Below are positions 36,807-48,023 of a stretch of DNA of 64,000 bases, one piece after another (the first letter of the stretch is position 1; the number at the start of each line of letters is the position of its first letter). The DNA is from Citrus sinensis. Its lineage: Eukaryota; Streptophyta; Magnoliopsida; Sapindales; Rutaceae. The notes under the pieces are model-generated. The model had not been told where the DNA came from. It worked only from the letters and a program-made list of their open reading frames with translations, and did not search any database. Made by a program: the position numbers and the translations under genes. The DNA lies in contig NC_068562.1 of assembly GCF_022201045.2 (NCBI RefSeq), positions 6,492,001 through 6,556,000 on the forward strand, read 5' to 3'.

Positions 36807-38459
36807 TTCCTCTTTATTTAAGAACAAAAAAAAAGTCTTTTTTTTTATGACCCCCACCGAGTAATCAAAATCAACGGCTCACAAGTCACCACCAAATCAA
36901 AGATCGCATCCTACCATCACCATAACTACGCAACACCAATGAGATTACGATTCCCAATTCGACCATTCAACATACAACAAAACCAAACCAAAACAAATGC
37001 CGAAACAAATGTTGTGTTATGTCTTCGGGCCTGGTTAATGTTTCTTGAAACACAAAAAATAAAATAAAATAAAATAATTTCCTTTTCTTTTTTGGGTTTC
37101 TCTCTCCAGAAAGTTATGTCTATCTTTGTTTCATTTTTTCAGAGGAGAAAAATGGGATTAATGGTTTTTTTTTTTGGATATTAAATTAAATCTTCTTTTT
37201 CACCTTTGTTGTTGTGATTGTGTTTCTGTGTTTGTTTCGTTAAGTTATAATTTCTCTCTCAATAATGGAACTTTTTTTTTAATACTTTTTTTATTTAATT
37301 ATTAAGGGCCGATAGAGTGACGCCACAAGTGTGACAGACGGGTTTGATTGGCGGTGAGACGGGAGCTGTGGAAGTCATATGATCTAACGGTTGTTGATGA
37401 GGGGATATGTGATGCCCATTGATCTTCCATCCATTTATAATTTTTTTTTTCAGTTATTGCCTAACGTCAACTTAGTTCCCACCCCCGGTAACCTTAGGAG
37501 GTTTAACAAAAGCTTTTACATTTGATTTGATTATGTAAAAATCACATGCGTGTAAAACTTACCATCTAATTTTGGTGTGGGCCAGATTTGAGTCCGAAAA
37601 TGATAAGAGTATATAATAATAATTTGTTAATACATTATCTACTATATCGGCATAACATGGTACGGTATATAAGATATCAAATTTTTAAAAATTTACTGTA
37701 TAATTTTTTTAATAAGTATTATAATTTTGTAATATAGTAATGGATTGTATAACCATGTCTATAGATTTCATCCCCAATATTTGAGAATAAATTCACAAAA
37801 AGCATCACAAAATTCTTGCTTTTCCCTCTCAAAAGTAACATTATTACTATTATTATCTATCTCAAGAAAAACATATATTATCAAAAAAATGTGAAAGGAA
37901 TCAATTGTCAAATCTTATATTTTGGGCTTCTTATTCTTCTACTTTTTCAAAATTAGAGAAATCATAACTCTATGGAATCATCTTATATTTTGTGATATGA
38001 TCCCTGTCCATTTATTATTAAAGAAAAAAAAAAGTTGACAAAATAACACTAAATTTTGTCACCTCTCAAATCAAACTATGTTTAGCATGAATGGCTAATT
38101 ACACTACAAAAAATGCATGTCAATTATTAAAGAAGAAGAAACGTATCATCCTAGTGGAAAAGTGATAAAACAGGGGGGGGTATAAAGAGTTTTTTTTTTT
38201 TTTTTTGGACCTTTTTTATACATATATTTAGTATTATTTTGAGGCTTTTCTTTGAACATAAATAGCAACTCAATCGCAAAAGTGCACACTTTAATTTACA
38301 GTCACTAATTTATCCGTTTCTTGGGGGGCCTCTGCTGCTTCACCAATTGCACTATTCCGTGGGCCCTCCGTCACCAACTTTCACACGAATGCAAAAAATG
38401 ATAGCTATAATAATATGTGTAATGTATGCTCTTCAACAATATATATAGAATGCTTTTCG

Positions 38460-38503
<44 letters not shown>

Positions 38504-41500
38504 CGACACATGTATAATGTATTTATAAAATATCAGACCTATTATTCGATTAATTTTTCGTTAGTAAATCTCCCAAAATTTCTGCGTATGTTCCTAAATT
38601 GTACTACTGTAAACTTTTAAATGCTAGATGATAGAAAATAAGAGTATAAGAAGTTTTGATAGAAGAGATGGGGGAATTTTTCCGTACAGTGTTGCATTGT
38701 AGATTACTAGATTTGTTACTCCTATCAAATTCAATTGAAAAGAAACAAACAGAAAAACAAAACTTTCATTTAACGTATAATAATAATAATAGAGCTCCAA
38801 GTGGGCTTTCATAACCATGACTTTTGGTCGAATGTAGCCCATGGGCCAACCCAAAATTTATACTAATGAGAAGTGCAAGTCATTGTCTGGAAAAGTCGAA
38901 GATTGGATCACCCACGAAATGAACCCAGCTGAAAATCAGTCCACATGCCCAAATCGCCAAAAATACTGTGATAATAGTGAGCTTTTCTTATTTGTTTTGA
39001 TTTTTTTTTAATTGCAATGTTAAAAGAAAACTCTTTTCTGGGGTTAAAGAAGTATGTAGAATATTTTCTAGAAAAAAAATAAAAGAAAAATTACACGGTG
39101 TTTTCTTTTAGAAAACATATGCTTAATGTGGCTTGAATTTGAGAAATCTGATATAGGATACACTTGTTGTGCATGCTAAAAGCATTCTTGATATTTTCTT
39201 TATGTAGATGAAGGATTCTGTTCTTTTCGGTCGAGTGAATTCCAGATAATAATAAACAGCTGGTCTGAAGAGAAATTTATATGAAATATGCTCACTATTT
39301 CAGCAGGGTAGAGTAATGAGTCCCATTATGAGTTCTAGTGATTTTTTAAATAATAAATTCAATAAATTTGTGGTGAGAACCATCAATAGTCTCATTGTAG
39401 AATCTACTGCTCTGCCAAATATTGAGTTGGTGAGCATATCCCATACAAATTTTTCTCATGATATTGGTATAATATTGGGTGTAAATCGAATAGTACCCAC
39501 TAATTATATTCACATTTTAATATATCTCATGTATCTCCTTTCTAAATTTTGGCCTAGAATCAAGACCACCCACTTGTCTCTCAGCTAAGGAGGGTGTATC
39601 TGCGTACAAAGACTTGGACTAGTGCGATGATTTCCTAAATATTGTTTGATTAATCAAAGTAGCAAGACTTAGTTCGATTAGATTTATAGTCTTAACCGGC
39701 AGACTATAAGCCCCCAGTAGAGTGAGCTATGTTCGTTACTCAATCCACCACCATGTGAAGCCAAATTTTTGAGTTTTAAAAGAGCAAAATTGAGGCAAAG
39801 ATTAGCATAGAACACGCCAGCCAAAATATATCCTATGCAATCATAACGGAATATACAACACAAAAGAGGAGCTTTAGTTTTGGACACTTCCACCAAAATA
39901 AAGTGTTTGCCTTCACTTCTGGTTTCTTGTAGTTTGGCTTGTTATCATGGTAGAAGAATTAGGATTCTCTCACCATCTCTTCAACTTTTAAAGAATGTGT
40001 GTGGTGCAACTGTGCCACATCTACATTTATGACAATTAATATTTAATTACTTTACCTAATCTCTCCACAACTATATGTATAATCATTCTCTTTGATTATG
40101 AATCAAAATTTCATAGACAAAGTAAATCAAGATTTCAGAGGAAATATAGAAAAAAGAATGAACGATATTTCTAAATTATATACTTCAAGCCAACTAGGCT
40201 TTAGGGCATATAAAAAAAATACTTATAGGCTAAATCTTTTATATTTTCATATGCATATGTAAATTTAAAAATAAAGGTGGATTCATTTCAAACTAGAGCT
40301 TCAGAAAGTTTTCTAACAATAGTAATAAATCTATAAATATGAGTTATCTTATTGTACACACAAATATAGGGTGCGTCTGTAAGTTCATGGCGACATCAAA
40401 TGATTATTTAACACATATGCCTAAGATGGTATTACTATTAATTGATTCAGTAAGTAATAACCAATAAATGATTAATGTGAATAGACAAAATTAAGTTGAT
40501 TAAGAGATTTTTATTCGTATAAGATTTGCAAAACATGTTGATGGGTTCGCATATGTACGGGGACTCCAGGTATGAGCCGCATTCATCATCAATACGATTT
40601 TTGTAGCTTTAGTTTTGGCTATTTTTGGAGAGTGGGATTGTACTATTGTTTGCCCACACGGTACATGCACCAAAAGCCGTAAGTCTTATTTGTCTGAAAC
40701 CCCCAAAAAAGTAGTAATAATAATAATAAATGAATAAAAATAAATCAGACATCGTAAACAAAAAGCCAACAAAAACTGAAACTCTCGTGACATTTGGATG
40801 TTTTTTTCAACGTTTGGAGGAGTCACGTTCTGCGGCACACCCCGTGACACATAACATTGTTAGTGTCACCCCATTCTGCTTTGCTCACCACGTTTCCAAG
40901 TAACAGAACTTGAACAAAATAAGTGCCTTTTCCGGTTTTGGTTACTTGCTTTTGCTCAAGGCCTTTTGGACACAATTTGTAATGAAATTAATAAAACCAA
41001 AAATGTGTAAGAATATGCCATAAACATAAGTCCTCCTCTATAATTTACAACTTGGCAGCATCAATTTGGCGTGTAGGGTTTTATTTTTCCTTTTGAGAAA
41101 GAAGATTGATTAATCAGATGATCTGAAAATTGGAATAGTATTATTCCATTTACTTGATCAAGAATGGAGAATGCGAATCCATTAGCTCCATGCATACAAA
41201 TTTGTCAACCATCACATGTTTGCATGTTTTGTTTAATACTATTAATTAATGATATTGCATAATAAAAGTAAAATGGGTAAGATATAGCTGAAGCTAATTA
41301 AGATGACAAGATACTCATTTCGAGAATAAGGAGCGGCAGCCCATGCTTGATGGGAAAACAAATTAAGAATCAAATCCAGTGGGAAAGAATAGAGAATAAC
41401 AATAGAAAAATTGAATCAGAAAGCAGGCCTAGCTAGCAGCTACTACACCTTTTAGATTGTATATTGTAACACATGTACTCCATAAACTGATATAAAGAGT

Positions 41501-42145
41501 AAATAGCAGACACATACCTAACAAACTTCAATAAAAAAATTTGCAGTCTGCTTAATCATTGAGGAGCCTCGATCATTTGGATTTGGATTTTCCAGGTGAC
41601 TCAACAAAATCTCTTTTCCGGATGGCCAAACAAATACTCGATCTGTCGAGTGCAGATGTTGCCATAGCCTTTTAGTCTTAGTTTACGTAGTGGGCAGGGA
41701 GTTTGATTGTGCCTTTCATTCATATCGATTGCTCTTTATAGTTCAAGTTGCAAATGCATCACCTATAGTAGCTTATGCCAATAAGATAACTAGACAAATG
41801 AGATTTGCAATTTCAATCAATTAGCTGGGGATTCTTTGTTTTTGTCTGTTATTTTTATGGGTGAAGGAGTTTGATTGTCAGCTGTATACGCACACTTGAC
41901 ATAGCTGGACTGGTGGTGGATGTTTAAGGCACTCAAATTCAAGTAAAATAAATAATAGAGAGGGTTGCTGTTTAAATAAATAAGATTTCTCATCAATATC
42001 TAAACTTTAAAGGAAAAAAAAAGAGTGAAACAGTCTAATTTGATGATTTTTTCCTATTGTTAATTTTATAGAATACTAATGGCTAATTAAGCAGTTCTTA
42101 ATCCTATAGGCACCATAGATAAGATATATCTCATAATAGTTCATT
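36807..42145. other. B55 promoter side and gene-poor region
   Basis: 36807-37400 should hold the B55 leader and promoter, with pyrimidine tracts and no clear TATA box. Beyond it no gene is recognised. There is an (AT)n run at 38462-38500, poly-T stretches and AT-rich DNA. The frame 39316-39588 (90 codons) has no recognisable product and no coding signature. Confidence 0.5.
38462..38500. repeat. (AT)n microsatellite
   Basis: About 19 uninterrupted AT units. It explains the Tyr-Ile repeats in the spurious frame 38426-38620. Confidence 0.95.
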
Positions 42146-42474
42146 TACTCGTTTTGGGTGATTTTTTTTTTTTTAAAACACATCCAAAACGACATTGTTT
42201 TAAGTGTCCTTTATCGGGATTTAGTTCCTCCTCATTTCTAGTTCCCAAATCATAAAGATATCTAAATTTAAAAACATTAATAATAGATGATTAAAATTCT
42301 TTACATTATATACTCATTTTGGGTGATTTTTTTTTTCAAACACATCCAAAACGACATTGTTTTAAGTGTTCTTTGTCGGGATTTAGTTCCTCCTCATTTC
42401 TAATTCCCAAATCATAAAGATATCCAAATTTAAAAACATTAATAATCGAGGATTAAAAATCTTTACATTATATA
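42146..42474. repeat. tandem duplication, period 165
   Basis: Unit 1 (42146-42310) and unit 2 (42311-42474) begin TACTCGTTTTGGGTG and TACTCATTTTGGGTG and share a body including CACATCCAAAACGACATTG and CGGGATTTAGTTCCTCC. About 5% differences, so a fairly recent duplication in the upstream region of phosphatase gene A. Confidence 0.93.
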
Positions 42475-42775
42475 ACCAAAATAAGATAGAGACAAGTTAG
42501 GCGAATGCCATCAACAGGTTGAGTAATTTGCAAGGAATCGGCTTCCTTCATCAATTGGCAGAATTTTAAATATATATAAATTAATTGCATGTTAATAAAT
42601 AAATAAATAGATAAGTTTATTATGAATAATTAATAAGTAGTGGAGTTCTGTCATTCTCCAACTTCAAATAAGAACACACGACGCGAGTGGGATTTACATT
42701 AAGAAAACGTAGCAGCCACAGGAGAAACGTACCAGGAATCAAAACCCCTGGATTAGAAATTTCGAATGAGCCTCC

Positions 42776-42783
42776 GGATATTC
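42776..42783. promoter_or_regulatory. P1BS motif upstream of phosphatase A
   Basis: GGATATTC fits GNATATNC, the binding site of PHR1-type phosphate-starvation regulators, 524 bases before the start codon. The motif is short and palindromic, so chance matches are possible; a second copy lies 46 bases on. Confidence 0.5.
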
Positions 42784-42821
42784 CATTTCAAAATTGGCCA
42801 ACCGAGAATTCAATTCCTCGA

Positions 42822-42829
42822 GAATATTC
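42822..42829. promoter_or_regulatory. second P1BS motif upstream of phosphatase A
   Basis: GAATATTC fits GNATATNC. It lies 46 bases from the first copy (start to start) and 478 bases before the start codon. Paired P1BS sites are common in strongly phosphate-responsive promoters. Confidence 0.5.
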
Positions 42830-43203
42830 CCTCCTTATTCTTGGACCTCCCCAGGATCAACATTACTAACTAAATTAACAGGCCCACCGAAATCTTGGTG
42901 ACTAATCAATCTCAAAAAAGAAATTAAAAATTAAAAATTAAAAGTCACACCCATAACCCATTCGATCTTTGATCCCTATCACATCAAAGCCATCAAACCA
43001 ATGGCCAGGATTTATTTTAAACCACAGAAATAATACAACGGGGTACATGTTTGCTTTATTGGAAAAAAAAAGCCGACAATTCTAGAGACAGTAATTGGAA
43101 AAACATGACTTGTATTGTTAGCGTTGGACTTACCACAGAATCTTCCGCGTAATATTCCTTTGGCATAAGGCTTATTCCTCCCAGCCGCGTCGCTTTTTCT
43201 CAA

Positions 43204-43210
43204 TATAAAT
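43204..43210 (+). promoter_or_regulatory. TATA box of phosphatase A
   Basis: TATAAAT in CAATATAAATAGG, 97 bases before the ATG. A start site near 43235 would give a leader of about 70 bases. Confidence 0.65.
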
Positions 43211-43306
43211 AGGTCTCCGCCCCCTGTAACTCTTTGCACCAAAAATTCAGGAGAAAGTAATCAAGAATTTCGAGCTTTTTATTTTAGCAACAGAAAGAAA
43301 AATATA

Positions 43307-44757
43307 ATGTCTGGAATTGTTGTGATTTTCGACTTCGACAAGACCATCATCGACTGCGATAGCGACAACTTTGTTGTTGATGAACTGGGTGCTACGGATT
43401 TGTTCAATCAACTCCTTCCCACCATGCCCTGGAATTCTCTCATGGTACGTTTGATTTTTAGGGTTCCTTTGCCTTTTTAATGTATGTTTTTAACTCATAG
43501 CATAACTCTTTATTAATGTGCTTAAAAAAAGGGCATGTTTCAGTTTTTGGATTCCTTTGCCTTTTAATGTATGTTTTTAACTCAAAGCATAACTCTTTAT
43601 TAATGTGCTTAAAAAAATTACAGGACAGGATGATGAAGGAGCTTCATTCACAAGGCAAGACGATTGAAGACATTTTGGAGGTTCTGAAGAGGATTCCGAT
43701 TCATCCCAGGGTCGTTCCTGCCATTAAATCAGCCCATGCTTTAGGGTATGAACTTCATTAACGTTGGAATTCATTAATTTTCAATTAGCAAAAAAGAATT
43801 GGAGACTAATTAAAACATATTAATAGGGTTTATTTATTCGTTTCAGGTGTGAATTGAGAATCGTCAGTGATGCAAATTTGTTTTTCATTGAAACAATTTT
43901 GGAGCATCTTGGGATTAGAGATTGTTTCTCTGAAATCAACACAAATCCTGGCTTTGTTGATGAAGAAGGCAGGCTGAGAATTTTCCCTTTTCACGACTTC
44001 ACCAAATGCTCTCATGGCTGCAATCTCTGCCCGCCAAATATGTGCAAGGTTTGAATTTTGTACTCTTTTTTTTATTATTATTACAATTTCATTTTTTTAT
44101 TAATAAGATTTAAAAATTTGCTATTCATGTCACCTAACTTTCAAAGAAAAGTCTAAATATTATTTGGTCAAGATTAATTATCATATGATAAAAATTCTAG
44201 AGTTGTTTCCAAAGTTCTAGACAATCTCATATGCCTCTCGAGATTCTTTTCAATTTTTTTCATCTAATTGTTGTCAGCTAATTGTTCTTTGTGGCCCCCC
44301 TTCTCCATTTTTATATTAGCTTACAGTCAAAATTGATCAAAAAAATTTATCTCAACTTTAACATTGGGCTGTGCTTAAATTCTGTGAACAGGGCGTGGTC
44401 ATTGAAAGGATTCAAGCTTCTTTATCTAAGGAAGGAAACAAGAAAATAATCTATCTTGGTGATGGAAGTGGAGATTATTGTCCAAGCTTGAAGCTTAGTG
44501 AAGGAGATCACGTGATGCCAAGGAAAAATTTCCCATTATGGGATTTAATTATCAGGAATCCAATGCTCATTAAGGCCGAGATTCATGAGTGGACTGACGG
44601 TGAAGAGCTTGAGCAAATTTTGCTTCACCTGGTGAACACCATTGGAAGCACTAACAACAACAACTCAGCTCAATTGCTTTCTGCTGACTGCAAATTGCAG
44701 ACAATCTCTGCTGCTGCCCATGAGACCCTGCCTCAAGTCCTCTCTGTTACTCAATAA
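43307..44757 (+). CDS. HAD-type phosphatase A (PS2/PHOSPHO family)
   Basis: Four exons: 43307-43444, 43624-43745, 43847-44048, 44392-44757; all GT-AG, 275 residues. HAD motif I is FDFDKTIID with the nucleophile D9 and D11. Then DELGATDLFNQLLPTMPWNS, SAHALGCELRIVSDAN (motif II serine), CPPNMCKG, and YLGDGSGDYCPSL (motif IV, D178 and D182). This is the plant PHOSPHO1-like family, whose Arabidopsis members are the pyrophosphatase PPsPase1/PS2 and phosphoethanolamine/phosphocholine phosphatase PEPC1. These cytosolic Mg-dependent enzymes release phosphate from pyrophosphate or lipid head groups and are induced by phosphate starvation. Substrate cannot be decided from sequence alone. Intron 1 contains an 88-base tandem duplication. 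A tandem paralogue follows 1.8 kb downstream. Confidence 0.95.
43464..43619. repeat. 88-base tandem duplication in intron 1 of phosphatase A
   Basis: The block from TTCCTTTGCC to GTGCTTAAAAAAA occurs at 43464-43531 and again at 43552-43618, period 88. The second copy runs into the splice acceptor. Paralogue B has no counterpart, so it arose after the gene duplication. Confidence 0.9.
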
Positions 44758-45312
44758 TTTTTTTGCACAAAAATGTGCAGCAACATTGCTCAAAAGATTT
44801 TTCCTTTATGAGCATGTTTCAATAATTGTAGATTAATGTAACCCATAATGTAACTTTATTTCTATGCTAACGTCCTGTTTGTTCTCACCTCTCTGCTTTC
44901 CCCTGTTTTTTATCCTTCAGCCAATTAGGTCCATTTTGTGTAAATATTGTTACTTTTCAGTCCACAAAAGTCAAGAATTTTTGGCTTTATTGGTTCACAC
45001 GGACCCAGCAATGTATCAGATAAAGATCCTCTCGTGATCCTATCATGTGGTTTTAGATATCTTGTGTCATGTGTCTTTTTAAGTAATAGTGTATGAATAT
45101 GATTTAATTTCTTCATTTTTTTTATTTATTAAACCTACATATACTTTTACTTAGAAAAGATTAGATCATAAGAGAATCTTAATAGACAATGTATCTGGTC
45201 TTGAAACATTTTGATTGTAGTCGAAATCAAAACAGGAATTTGAAAGATAAAATTCCAATGAGGGTAGAGGCGTACAAATATTCGCATGCAGAACATCAAG
45301 CAAGAAATTCAT

Positions 45313-45426
45313 TTATCTTAATTTGATAAAGGCTTGCCGAGTTTGTCTGCGGGACACCACCATGTCCATGAATTGTCTTCTTCTTGCTGAAACGTGGCTT
45401 AAATCATCCCTCAGTTTTTCCTGTGG
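45313..45426 (-). pseudogene. possible exon relic of an unknown gene
   Basis: Minus-strand text EKLRDDLSHVSARRRQFMDM followed by VVSRRQTRQAFIKLR and a stop has the charged, helical composition of real protein and sits behind a CACAG acceptor-like site. Its longer frame is extended artificially by the (AAT)n repeat. I do not recognise the family. It may be a captured terminal exon or chance. Confidence 0.25.
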
Positions 45427-45458
45427 CTCTTTGTAATTCAGAAATGAGTACCAAATTA

Positions 45459-45459
<1 letters not shown>

Positions 45460-45503
<44 letters not shown>
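45460..45503. repeat. (AAT)n microsatellite
   Basis: About 14 AAT units. It produces the poly-Tyr run in the spurious minus-strand frame. Confidence 0.95.
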
Positions 45504-45505
<2 letters not shown>

Positions 45506-46407
45506 TAACGACCGATTTGAAAAAAGAATGTCGAATTATTAAACCATGGCACGCGACGTTGGTAATAAATGTACGTACTAGCATTTGCAGCTAACATATA
45601 TAATATATTATAAGAAAATGAAAGATTTTTATTTTAACTTGCTATCAGCAATCTCCAATCGTATATATAATATTTCAGCTTCCCTTAATGATAAAATTAT
45701 TTAATCTGATGAGCGACGATGAAGGATCCTGACGATGGCGCGTGCCGCATATAAAAATGCTACTAAAAAAGAAAAAAAAGTAGCCATCGAGGAAGACTCC
45801 CACTTTGCATTGTGGCTGCTAAACGACGGGTCAATTTTGGTCAGTCATGGACTGGCGTTAATGCTTTCCAACAGTGAATTAATAATACATTTAAATTCTA
45901 CTAATGTTGAAATGTTTCAAATTTGGTACGTCTTTGAAGCTTCAAAGCACCTTCAATTTTTATAATTTTGACCTCTTCGTATCCCACAAATTTATTTAAT
46001 CACCAATTTCTTTAATAATATATTGGTGTCTGAAATTACTATTTAGAAGATATCTTTCAATGATTTCGATGACTTAGATCGATTAATTTCAATTATTAGA
46101 ACAACTTAATCACAAAGATAATACCATTTTATTAATTTTAGACACATTATGTTTCCATGAAATAATTCATGAGATGGTTGCAAAGATTGGAATAAGCTTG
46201 ACTTGACTGAGAAAAAAAAAATTATCTCACATCTTATAAAGTTTTAGAAGCATCACAAAAATTCTATCTCTTGTCTAGAAAAGAGAACAGGAAAAAAAAA
46301 AAAGAAAGAAAAAGCAGCCGAGAATGTGATACATTCTCAAATTACAGATATGGCCAGTGATGTTTTTAACAATCAAGCCATAAGTTTCTGATAAAATATT
46401 CCTTGGC

Positions 46408-46415
46408 GTATATCC
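46408..46415. promoter_or_regulatory. P1BS motif upstream of phosphatase B
   Basis: GTATATCC fits GNATATNC, 184 bases before the start codon and about 43 bases before the TATA box, a favourable position for PHR1-type control. Confidence 0.55.
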
Positions 46416-46457
46416 AAAATCACAGCTGTAATTCTTCACCTGCATAGCTATCAAGTC

Positions 46458-46464
46458 TATAAAT
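46458..46464 (+). promoter_or_regulatory. TATA box of phosphatase B
   Basis: TATAAAT in GTCTATAAATACCC, 134 bases before the ATG. Confidence 0.65.
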
Positions 46465-46591
46465 ACCCAGCATATCTCTAGAAATATTTGTTCAATATTA
46501 ATTTAACAGCACCAACAATTTCGTTTGGCGATCATCACTTGCAAAACCAAAGAGAAAATTAATTTCCTGCTAGTTTAATTTGTTCATAAAA

Positions 46592-48023
46592 ATGGCTGAC
46601 ATCGTGGTGGTTTTCGACTTCGATAAGACGATTATCGACTGCGACAGCGACAATTGGGTGGTAGATGAGTTGCATGCTACTGAGTTGTTCAATCAACTCC
46701 TCCCCACCATGCCCTGGAACTCTCTCATGGTTAGTACCCACTTTCAATTTTTCTTTTTAATTACTTTTCCTTTCAAATTTCTTCTTTTAGTTAATTAAAA
46801 TAAAGCCATTTACTGTTTTAATTTTATGTGCAAAAACATGCAGGGTAGAATGATGGAGGAGCTTCATGCACAAGGCAAAACTATTGAGGACATTGCTGAG
46901 GTTCTAAAAAGAGCTCCTATTCATCCTAGCATAATTTCAGCCATTAAAGCAGCTCATGATCTAGGGTATATATAATGTCATTTCTTTTTTTTTTTAAAAA
47001 AAAATTATATATGAAATTTGCAATGTTGCTTCTATATACAGGTGTGATTTGAAGATAGTAAGCGACGCGAACGTGTTCTTCATTGAGACAATTCTGAAAC
47101 ACCATGGAATATGGGAATTATTTTCAGAGATCAATACGAACTCGAGTTTTGTTGACGAAGAAGGGAGGCTAAGGATTTTCCCTCACCATGATTTTACCAA
47201 ATCTTCCCATGCTTGCAGTACCAAAATTTGCCCACCAAACATGTGCAAGGTAATTCATTACGTACACCAATAACGTATGAGAGAGTTGTTTTCTGGGATT
47301 AATGTTGGCACATTTTAAAATATAAATTTGAGGTAGCGATCTTATTTAGCTACAAAAGACAGAAACATCACCACGAAAATTTGAAGATTGTTGGGTCGTT
47401 AAGGTTAATGAAAAACAAGAATTTATAAATTAATTAGGCCGATCAGCTCTTTCTATCGATCGGATCTAAACACATGGGAGCTTACTTTTTTGTTCAATTG
47501 CTGTTCCTGTTACTTGAGTGTCGGTACCATACTTTTTTTTTTTTTCTCTCTTTTGGTATATATATGTTGAGATTAGTTCCGGCCTGCTTAGGTTAATCAA
47601 ATGAGGAATATGACAAAATTATCACATGCAGTAGTCAAGTATCATAATTCTTAATTAATTAATACCTAACAGGGAGTGGTGATAGAAAAAATCCAGGAAT
47701 CAATGTCCAAAGAGAAGAAGATCATCTATATTGGAGATGGAACCGGCGATTTTTGCCCTAGTTTGAAGCTCAAACAGACTGACTATATCATGCCAAGAAA
47801 GAATTTCCCAGTCTGGGATTTGATATGCCAAAATCATAAGCTCATAAAGGCTGACATACATGAATGGTATGATGGACAAGAGCTGCAACATGTGCTGCTC
47901 CAACTTATTAACTCAAATATTATTAGTTCTAAAGAACAACACGACGGCGACGACAATGGCGATTCCACTCAGCTAGTTACAGTTGACTGCAAGCTTCATA
48001 AAATTCCAGTCTCTGCCCACTGA
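46592..48023 (+). CDS. HAD-type phosphatase B (PS2/PHOSPHO family), tandem paralogue of A
   Basis: Four exons: 46592-46729, 46844-46965, 47042-47249, 47673-48023; same phases as gene A, 272 residues. Motif I FDFDKTIID (D9, D11), DELHATELFNQLLPTMPWNS, CDLKIVSDANVFFIETILKH, CPPNMCKG, YIGDGTGDFCPSL and MPRKNFPVWDL are all present, so the active site is intact. Exons 1 and 2 equal those of A in length. Exon 3 is 6 bases longer, adding two residues before the CPPNMC motif (SHACSTKICPP against SHGCNLCPP). The C-terminal tail (DGDDNGDSTQ) differs from A, as usual in the family. The predicted reaction is hydrolysis of a small phosphate compound; the two copies may differ in substrate or timing. Its last codons and 3' flank are duplicated at 52014 and beyond. 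Confidence 0.95.

Larger units (their letters stand above)
44758..46591. other. spacer between the tandem phosphatases
   Basis: Holds the 3' flank of gene A, an (AAT)n run, a possible exon relic on the minus strand, and the promoter of gene B. The frame 45735-45965 is not supported. Confidence 0.5.

Noticed and set aside
39316..39588. 90-codon plus-strand frame
   Set aside because: No recognisable motif, AT-driven composition, no start context or neighbouring exon.
45735..45965. 76-codon plus-strand frame starting MARAAYKN
   Set aside because: No family resemblance and no conserved motif; the composition follows the local AT-rich DNA.
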